From Hyphomicrobiales bacterium (GTDB lineage: Bacteria; Pseudomonadota; Alphaproteobacteria; Rhizobiales; Rhizobiaceae): DNA of 64,000 bases. The stretch covers positions 1 through 64,000 of the forward strand of contig UCIT01000073.1 of NCBI GenBank assembly GCA_900472625.1, written 5' to 3'. The notes beneath the pieces are model-generated. The model saw only the letters and a list, made by a program, of their open reading frames with translations, was not told the DNA's origin and ran no database searches. This document shows positions 58,761 through 64,000 of the stretch, piece after piece. Each line of letters begins with the position of its first letter. The stretch's first letter is position 1. A program made the translations under genes and the position numbers.

Positions 58761-61134
58761 TATCGCCACCCTCAGATCCCGCGAGCTTTCTCCCGAGGCC
58801 TTCATTCCCTACGTTCGACACATCGATGAGACGACCATTGCCCTCGACTCCCGAAGCCTGATGGTTATGATTGCCCTCGAAGGCGTCTCATTCGAAACCG
58901 CTGATGTCCTTGACCTCAACGCGCTCCATCGGGATCTCAACACGCTTTACCGAAACATCGCCGATGAGCGGCTTGCCCTTTGGACGCACCTGATCCGCCG
59001 CAGGGACAGCGACTATCCCGATGGGACGTTTGCAACGCCATTCTCCGCCGCGCTGAATGAAAAATACCGCGAGCGCATGGTGCGCGAGGACCTGTTCCGC
59101 AACGATCTTTATCTGACCGTCCTCTGGTCACCGGCCCGCGACCCGGCCGACAAGGCGGCTAAACTGCTGTCGCGCCTCCGGCGGGCCAGGCACGATGGTT
59201 TTGAGCTCGACGAAGAAGCACTCAAACAACTTCAGGACAAGGTCCTCGATATCGCCGCTGGCCTGAAGCGTTTCGAACCGCGCGTGCTCTCGCTGCACGA
59301 CCAGGACGGCATGCTGTTCTCCGAGCCGAGCGAGGTCTTGCATCAGATCGTTGGCGGAAGGCGCGAGCGAGTGCCGCTGACGGAGGGCCGCATCGCCTCG
59401 GCGATCTACTCCGACCGCGTCATAATCGGGCGCGAGACAATCGAAATTCGGCATGAGGCGGCAACCCGGTTCGCTGGCATGCTGAGTTTCAAGGAATACC
59501 CGGCCCGCACAAGGACCGGTATGCTGGACGGCGTGCTGACCAGTCCGTTTGAAGTGATGCTTTCCCAATCTTTCTCCTTCGTGTCGAAGGCGGACGCTCG
59601 GGTCATCATGGGGAGAAAGCAGAACCAGATGGTCAGCAGTGGCGACAAGGCCGCTTCGCAGATCGGCGAACTCGATGATGCCATGGACGATCTGGAGTCC
59701 AACCGGTTCGTGATAGGCGAGCATCACCTGACACTGTCCGTCTTTGCGACGACAATGAAAGAACTGACCGACAATCTCGCGAAGGCTCGCGCCAGCCTGA
59801 CCAATGGTGGCGCCGTCGTGGCGAGAGAGGATCTTGGTCTCGAGGCTGCCTGGTGGGCACAGCTGCCAGGCAATTTCCGCTACCGGGCGCGATCTGGCGC
59901 CATCACCTCAAAGAACTTCGCGGCCCTGTCGCCGTTTCACTCTTATCCGATCGGACGGAAGGACGGCAATGAATGGGGCCCCGCCGTCGCTCTGCTCAAG
60001 ACGGCCTCAGGCTCACCCTACTACTTCAATCTCCACTACGGCGATCTCGGCAACACCTTCATGTGCGGGCCATCGGGTGCCGGCAAGACGGTGATCGTGA
60101 ATTTCATGCTGTCACAGCTGGAGAAGCACGATCCGCATGTGGTGTTCTTCGACAAGGATCGCGGTGCGGACCTCTATGTCCGCGCTGCTGGAGGCACCTA
60201 CCTTCCGCTGAAGAATGGTGTCCCCACCGGCTGCGCTCCCCTCAAGGCCCTCGACCTGACACCTGAAAACAAAGTCTTTCTGGCGCGTTGGGTCGGTAAG
60301 CTTGTGGGATCCGGGACGCGAGAACTGACGGTTACAGAACTCCGCGACATCTCCGGCGCGATCGATGGCCTTGCTGACCTGCCTGTGGACCGCCGGACGA
60401 TCGGAGCACTGCGGACCTTTCTCAACAACACCGATCCCGAAGGGATCGCCGCCAGGCTTCGCCGGTGGGAGAGGGGAGGGCCGCTTGGCTGGGTCTTCGA
60501 CAATGTCATCGAGGATATCGGATTTGGCGATTTCGGAGGGTCAGGCAAGTTCATTGGCTACGACATGACCGATTTCCTCGACAACGAGGAAATCCGCACG
60601 CCGCTGATGGCCTATCTCTTCCACCGCGTCGAGCAACTGATCGATGGCCGTCGGATCATCATCGTCATTGACGAATTCTGGAAGGCGCTTCAGGACGAAG
60701 GGTTCCGCGATTTGGCGCAGAATAAGCTGAAGACCATTCGCAAGCAGAACGGCTTGATGCTGTTCGCCACGCAGAGCCCGCGCGACGCGCTGATCTCGCC
60801 GATCGCGCACACTATCATCGAGCAATGCCCGACACAGATATTCCTCCCCAATTCACGCGGCAGCCATGCCGACTACGTCGACGGTTTCAAGCTCACGGAG
60901 CGGGAATACGAATTAATTGCACGTGAGCTTTCTGTCGAAAGCCGAAGGTTCGTATTGAAGCAGGGACACAACAGCGTCGTCGCCGAACTCGACCTCAACG
61001 GTTTTGACGACGAACTCGCCATCCTTTCCGGACGGACCGCCAATGTTGAGATCCTCGACGCGATCCGCGCGGAGGTCGGGAATGACGTCAAGGACTGGCT
61101 ACCCATTTTCCAACAGCGAAGGAGTGCAAGCTGA
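58732..61134 (+). CDS. virB4: VirB4, type IV secretion ATPase
   Basis: The 800-residue protein has the CagE/VirB4 N-terminal domain and a motor domain with Walker A GPSGAGKT (about residues 445-452) and Walker B IIIVIDEFWKAL (about 640-651), then FATQSPRDALIS. It powers pilus assembly and substrate passage from the inner membrane. A second in-frame ATG at 58753 would remove the overlap with virB3. Its stop overlaps the virB5 ATG. Confidence 0.93.
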   Translation: MTKGILDMPSIATLRSRELSPEAFIPYVRHIDETTIALDSRSLMVMIALEGVSFETADVLDLNALHRDLNTLYRNIADERLALWTHLIRRRDSDYPDGTFATPFSAALNEKYRERMVREDLFRNDLYLTVLWSPARDPADKAAKLLSRLRRARHDGFELDEEALKQLQDKVLDIAAGLKRFEPRVLSLHDQDGMLFSEPSEVLHQIVGGRRERVPLTEGRIASAIYSDRVIIGRETIEIRHEAATRFAGMLSFKEYPARTRTGMLDGVLTSPFEVMLSQSFSFVSKADARVIMGRKQNQMVSSGDKAASQIGELDDAMDDLESNRFVIGEHHLTLSVFATTMKELTDNLAKARASLTNGGAVVAREDLGLEAAWWAQLPGNFRYRARSGAITSKNFAALSPFHSYPIGRKDGNEWGPAVALLKTASGSPYYFNLHYGDLGNTFMCGPSGAGKTVIVNFMLSQLEKHDPHVVFFDKDRGADLYVRAAGGTYLPLKNGVPTGCAPLKALDLTPENKVFLARWVGKLVGSGTRELTVTELRDISGAIDGLADLPVDRRTIGALRTFLNNTDPEGIAARLRRWERGGPLGWVFDNVIEDIGFGDFGGSGKFIGYDMTDFLDNEEIRTPLMAYLFHRVEQLIDGRRIIIVIDEFWKALQDEGFRDLAQNKLKTIRKQNGLMLFATQSPRDALISPIAHTIIEQCPTQIFLPNSRGSHADYVDGFKLTEREYELIARELSVESRRFVLKQGHNSVVAELDLNGFDDELAILSGRTANVEILDAIRAEVGNDVKDWLPIFQQRRSAS

Positions 61135-61832
61135 TGGCTTCCCATCGACTAAAGGGCGCAATGGTCGCAACAGTGCTTATCTTTTTCGCCGAAGGCGCAG
61201 CTGGGCAGGGGATTCCGGTCATTGATCAGACGGCTATCGCAAAGCAGATCGAAAGTATCGCGCAGCTGAAGTCGCAACTTGACGCCCTCAACCAGCAGAT
61301 CGAACAGGCGCAGCAGCTTTATGGCTCGCTCAACAAGCTAACCGATATGGCGGATGTCGCCAGCGTTCTTAACGATCCCGCGATCCGCAAGGCGCTTCCG
61401 TCCGATTTCGCCGCCATCGAGGGGTTGCTTAAAGGCAATGGCACCGGCGTGTTCGGAGATTCCGCCTCGAAATTCCTGGACAGTAACTCGACCTACCGCA
61501 CCAGTGCCGATGATTTCTACGCCAAGGAATTGTCGCGTATTCAGAGCCAGAATGCGGGTCAGATGAGCCTGGGTCAGCAGATCTACGATGCTGCGACCAA
61601 GCGCATCGACGGAATCGATCAACTCCGCGAGAAGATATCGTCGGCGAGCGACTCCAAGGACATCGCGGACTTGCAGGCGCGGCTCCAGGCCGAACAGGCA
61701 TTCCTTCAGACCGACGTGCTGCGGATGGAAGGGTTGCGGATGGTGCAGCAAGCACAGAGCCAAGTCGATGAACAACGGAAATCAGAGGATTGGCGCCAAC
61801 GCATGGACGCCATGAAGGCGGCACTGCAGTGA
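61134..61832 (+). CDS. virB5: VirB5, minor pilin / pilus-tip protein
   Basis: The 232-residue protein has a signal peptide (about residues 1-25, VATVLIFFAEGAAGQG) and a helical body (IAKQIESIAQLKSQLDALNQ, QIEQAQQLYGSLN) typical of VirB5/TraC. It is exported to the periplasm and pilus tip where it helps contact recipients. It starts on the last base of the virB4 stop codon region and its own stop overlaps the next GTG. Confidence 0.88.
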   Translation: MASHRLKGAMVATVLIFFAEGAAGQGIPVIDQTAIAKQIESIAQLKSQLDALNQQIEQAQQLYGSLNKLTDMADVASVLNDPAIRKALPSDFAAIEGLLKGNGTGVFGDSASKFLDSNSTYRTSADDFYAKELSRIQSQNAGQMSLGQQIYDAATKRIDGIDQLREKISSASDSKDIADLQARLQAEQAFLQTDVLRMEGLRMVQQAQSQVDEQRKSEDWRQRMDAMKAALQ

Positions 61833-62062
61833 GGCGGGTTCCGATTTTCCTCTCGCTGGCGCTGCTGGCAGGCTGCTCGCAGGGGGCCGAGCGAACGTAC
61901 ACGGTCGAAGAGTTTGTCGCCGATCCCGAGCTGCTGACCCGTACGATTTCTGATTGCCGAGACAATCCGGGTGAATTGCGCGACACGCCGAATTGCAGGA
62001 ATGCGGAAGCGGCAGACGGCAGGCTCCGCCTCCAGAACATGCGCAACGCGCTGCGAGGTTGA
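61829..62062 (+). CDS. EexN-like entry-exclusion lipoprotein
   Basis: From the GTG at 61829 the product has 77 residues with a lipoprotein signal (FLSLALLAGCSQG, lipobox LAGC) and the short body YTVEEFVADPELLTRTISDC plus NPGELRDTPNCRNAE, a pattern seen in EexN-family proteins encoded between virB5 and virB6. Such proteins sit in the membrane and block uptake of an identical plasmid. The GTG overlaps the virB5 stop. A longer frame from 61790 lacks the lipobox at the start and is rejected. Confidence 0.77.
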   Translation: MRRVPIFLSLALLAGCSQGAERTYTVEEFVADPELLTRTISDCRDNPGELRDTPNCRNAEAADGRLRLQNMRNALRG

Positions 62063-62066
62063 TCCG

Positions 62067-63002
62067 ATGTACCAAGTGTTCGAATTCATCGATGGACAGT
62101 TCAAGCGACCGTTGGAGACGTTCGTCTCGGATGGAACCTCGAACATCGCCGAATGGATGACGGGGCCGCTGACGGCCGCCGTCACACTTTACGTCGTGCT
62201 CTACGGTTATCTGGTTCTACGTGGGTCTGTGCAGGAGCCCATCCTCGACTTTGCCTATCGCGCGATAAAGCTCGCAATCATCGTCATGCTGGTCAAGAAC
62301 GCCGGCGAATACCAGACCTATGTAACCAACATCTTCTTCGAGGTGTTACCCAAAGAGATCGCGCAGGCCCTCAATTCAGGGGCGGCGCCGAGCGCCAGCA
62401 CGTTCGACAGCCTGCTGGACAAGGGTCAGGCGTCTGCGACCGATATCTGGTCGCGCGCCTCCTGGCCGGTCGACATCGTCACCGGGGTCGGTGGCATGAT
62501 GGTCATCGGCGTCAGCTTTCTCGTTGCAGGGATCGGTTATGTGGTCTCTCTCTATGCACGGTTGGCGTTGGCAATCGTGCTGGCGATCGGGCCGATCTTC
62601 ATTGCGCTCGCCATGTTCCAATCGACGCGCCGGTTTACCGAGTCCTGGATCGGGCAGCTTGCGAACTTCGTGATCCTGCAGGTCCTCGTCGTCGCCGTCG
62701 GTTCGCTGCTGATTTCCTGCATCGACTCGACCTTCACCGCGATCGATAGCTACACCGACGTTCTCATGAGACCGATCGCGCTTTGCGCCATAGGCATCGC
62801 CGCCCTTTATGTTTTCTACCAGCTTCCCAGCATCGCGTCAGCCTTGGCCTCCGGTGGTGCGTCGCTGGCTTACGGCTATGGCGCTGCCCGAGATGCGCAC
62901 GAAGGCATGCTGGCTCGGGGAACATCATATACCGGCCGGATGATTGGTCGCGGGGCTCGCGTTGCTGGCCGCGCGTTCGGATCAAGAAATGCCGGCGCAT
63001 GA
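62067..63002 (+). CDS. virB6: VirB6, polytopic inner-membrane channel protein
   Basis: The 311-residue protein (MYQVFEFIDGQFKRPLETFV) has five to six hydrophobic segments, for example AAVTLYVVLYGYLVLRG, AIKLAIIVMLVKNA, GGMMVIGVSFLVAGIGYVVS, LALAIVLAIGPIFIALAMF and LCAIGIAALYVFYQL, matching VirB6/TrbL. It forms the inner-membrane part of the channel. The frame extends 32 codons upstream into the eexN gene; the ATG at 62067 is preferred for the conserved start. Confidence 0.88.
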   Translation: MYQVFEFIDGQFKRPLETFVSDGTSNIAEWMTGPLTAAVTLYVVLYGYLVLRGSVQEPILDFAYRAIKLAIIVMLVKNAGEYQTYVTNIFFEVLPKEIAQALNSGAAPSASTFDSLLDKGQASATDIWSRASWPVDIVTGVGGMMVIGVSFLVAGIGYVVSLYARLALAIVLAIGPIFIALAMFQSTRRFTESWIGQLANFVILQVLVVAVGSLLISCIDSTFTAIDSYTDVLMRPIALCAIGIAALYVFYQLPSIASALASGGASLAYGYGAARDAHEGMLARGTSYTGRMIGRGARVAGRAFGSRNAGA

Positions 63003-63037
63003 CATCCGCACAAGACAATCAGAAAAGGCCTGCCTGA

Positions 63038-63304
63038 ATGATGAAGCCTGCCCTGTTGCTCGTTCTCGCTGCCACGCTCGGCGGCTGCGCATCGCTGACA
63101 TACCCGTTACCGAAGTGCGATGGCTATTCACGCCGCCCCCTGAACCGTTCGATGTGGGAATGGCAGGGAGATAGCAAACTGAAGGACCAACAACCGAACA
63201 CAAGCTCCTCCACCTCCGTGACACCTTTTGCTGAGGAGACGAGGGAGCCCGCAGTCTTCGCGCACCTGGACGTCGACAGTTCTTATCGCCGTTGTGAGGG
63301 ATGA
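63038..63304 (+). CDS. virB7: VirB7-like outer-membrane lipoprotein
   Basis: The 88-residue protein starts MMKPALLLVLAATLGGCASL, a lipoprotein signal with lipobox LGGC. The mature part has two further cysteines (PKCDGY, RRCEG). It lies exactly where virB7 is found, between virB6 and virB8, though it is longer than the 50-60 residues usual for VirB7. It is expected to anchor VirB9 at the outer membrane. Confidence 0.72.
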   Translation: MMKPALLLVLAATLGGCASLTYPLPKCDGYSRRPLNRSMWEWQGDSKLKDQQPNTSSSTSVTPFAEETREPAVFAHLDVDSSYRRCEG

Positions 63305-63307
63305 GGC

Positions 63308-63979
63308 ATGGTGACGGCAGATAATCTCAAGAGTTATTTTGACAAGGCGCGTCGTTTCGATCAGGACCGACTGATCCAGATCGAACGTTCGAACCGGATC
63401 GCCTGGTCGATCGCGATCGCGTCCGGCATTGTCGCCAGCGTATCCGTCTTTGCCATTGCGGGTCTCACGCCCCTGAAGACGGTCGAGCCCTTTGTGGTGC
63501 GCGTCGACAATTCGACAGGCATCGTCGATGTCGTGTCGGCCTTGACGGCGACGGCCGGTACCTATGACGAGGCGGTAACGAAATACTTCGCCGCCAAATA
63601 TGTGCGCGCCCGCGAGGGTTATGTCTGGAGCGAGGCACAAGAAAACTTCCGTACGATCGCCCTTCTGTCGACCCAACCGGAACAGACGCGCTTTGCAGCC
63701 ATGTACCGGGGCAGCAACCCGGATTCGCCTCAAAACCTCTATGGCCGGACTGCCACGGCGAAGATCGATATCGCCTCGATCTCGCTCATCAATCAGAATG
63801 TCGTCTCCGTGCGCTATATGCGCACCACGACGCGCGGCGAGGACGTTCGCACGACCCATTGGGTTGCGACCTTGACCTTCTCGTATGTCAACGCCCCGAT
63901 GTCATCGACGGACCGGCTCGTGAACCCTCTCGGTTTTGTCGTCAGTGAATATCGGGCAGATCCGGAGGAGGTAAGATGA
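63308..63979 (+). CDS. virB8: VirB8, bitopic channel assembly protein
   Basis: The 223-residue protein has a short cytoplasmic head, one transmembrane helix (IAWSIAIASGIVASVSVFAI, about residues 30-55) and a periplasmic NTF2-like domain with PFVVRVDNSTGIVDVVSAL and VRYMRTTTRGEDVRTTHWVA, as in VirB8/TrbF. It links inner and outer parts of the channel. Its stop overlaps the next ATG (ATGA). Confidence 0.9.
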   Translation: MVTADNLKSYFDKARRFDQDRLIQIERSNRIAWSIAIASGIVASVSVFAIAGLTPLKTVEPFVVRVDNSTGIVDVVSALTATAGTYDEAVTKYFAAKYVRAREGYVWSEAQENFRTIALLSTQPEQTRFAAMYRGSNPDSPQNLYGRTATAKIDIASISLINQNVVSVRYMRTTTRGEDVRTTHWVATLTFSYVNAPMSSTDRLVNPLGFVVSEYRADPEEVR

Positions 63980-64000
63980 TACGCAACGTGCCAATCGTCG
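63976..64000 (+). CDS. virB9: Start of VirB9-like gene (cut by window end)
   Basis: An ATG at 63976 overlaps the virB8 stop and is preceded by GGAGG. Only eight codons (MIRNVPIV) are visible. Gene order virB6-virB7-virB8 makes virB9 the expected next gene; the sequence itself is too short to confirm. Confidence 0.55.

Noticed and set aside
1..64000. CRISPR arrays, tRNA or rRNA genes, intact insertion sequences
   Set aside because: No regularly spaced repeats, no tRNA-like clover-leaf or rRNA sequence, and no transposase with terminal repeats were seen on reading both strands.

Overview
The window reads as part of a repABC-type plasmid from an alphaproteobacterium of the Rhizobiales (Rhizobium, Agrobacterium or Ensifer group). 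The evidence is a complete repA-repB-repC cassette with an antisense RNA in the repB-repC gap, a VirB-type conjugation operon beside an RctA-like winged-helix gene, two SyrB-like proteins, a DUF1612 (RHE_PE00001-type) gene, an imuA-imuB-dnaE2 cassette with an alphaproteobacterial SOS box, and clustered HWE histidine kinases. I cannot name the species from the sequence alone. No rRNA, tRNA, CRISPR array or intact insertion sequence was seen.

Layout. 0-1.1 kb: decayed remains of two tandem ku genes. 1.5-7.1 kb: three oxidoreductases (NmrA-like, aldo/keto, short-chain), each beside a regulator (HxlR, TetR, AraC). 7.3-12.1 kb: SOS mutagenesis cassette imuA-imuB-dnaE2, with dnaE2 truncated and joined to the tail of a membrane protein gene. 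12.7-15.0 kb: an NYN/OST-HTH protein and an unknown HTH protein. 15.1-41.6 kb: a dense defence island. 41.9-46.1 kb: two gamma-glutamylcyclotransferase-fold genes, a DUF1612 gene and a tyrosine recombinase. 46.1-49.8 kb: three PAS/LOV HWE histidine kinases and one receiver protein. 50.2-54.1 kb: parS-like palindrome and repABC. 54.2-56.8 kb: SyrB-like genes and rctA-like gene. 56.9-64.0 kb: trbM and virB1-virB9 (virB9 cut by the window end).

The defence island has several modules. A RES toxin and its Xre/MbcA-like antitoxin sit 12 bp upstream of an sspA-sspB-sspC-sspD operon, which encodes single-strand DNA phosphorothioation. Converging on it is a three-gene set, sspF-sspG-sspH, whose products (small AAA-like ATPase, accessory protein, very large FtsK-type ATPase) fit the restriction half of the same system. 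Upstream of sspF in the same direction lies a tight three-gene operon: a degenerate superfamily-2 helicase, a GHKL (Hsp90/MutL-like) ATPase and a DUF4297/Cap4-like nuclease. I do not recognise this combination as a named system; it is the best candidate for something undescribed. Divergent from it is an HNH-STAND-TPR protein of NLR-like architecture, followed by a relatively AT-rich pair, a protein of unknown family and a PD-(D/E)XK-like nuclease.

How it may work together: the Ssp modification genes would mark plasmid and host DNA with sulfur, SspFGH would restrict unmarked invaders, and the toxin-antitoxin pair could punish loss of the modification operon. The remaining modules look like extra layers of anti-phage or anti-plasmid defence on a self-transmissible plasmid that also carries entry exclusion (EexN-like). 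Functional statements rest on family knowledge; links between modules are inferred from gene order.
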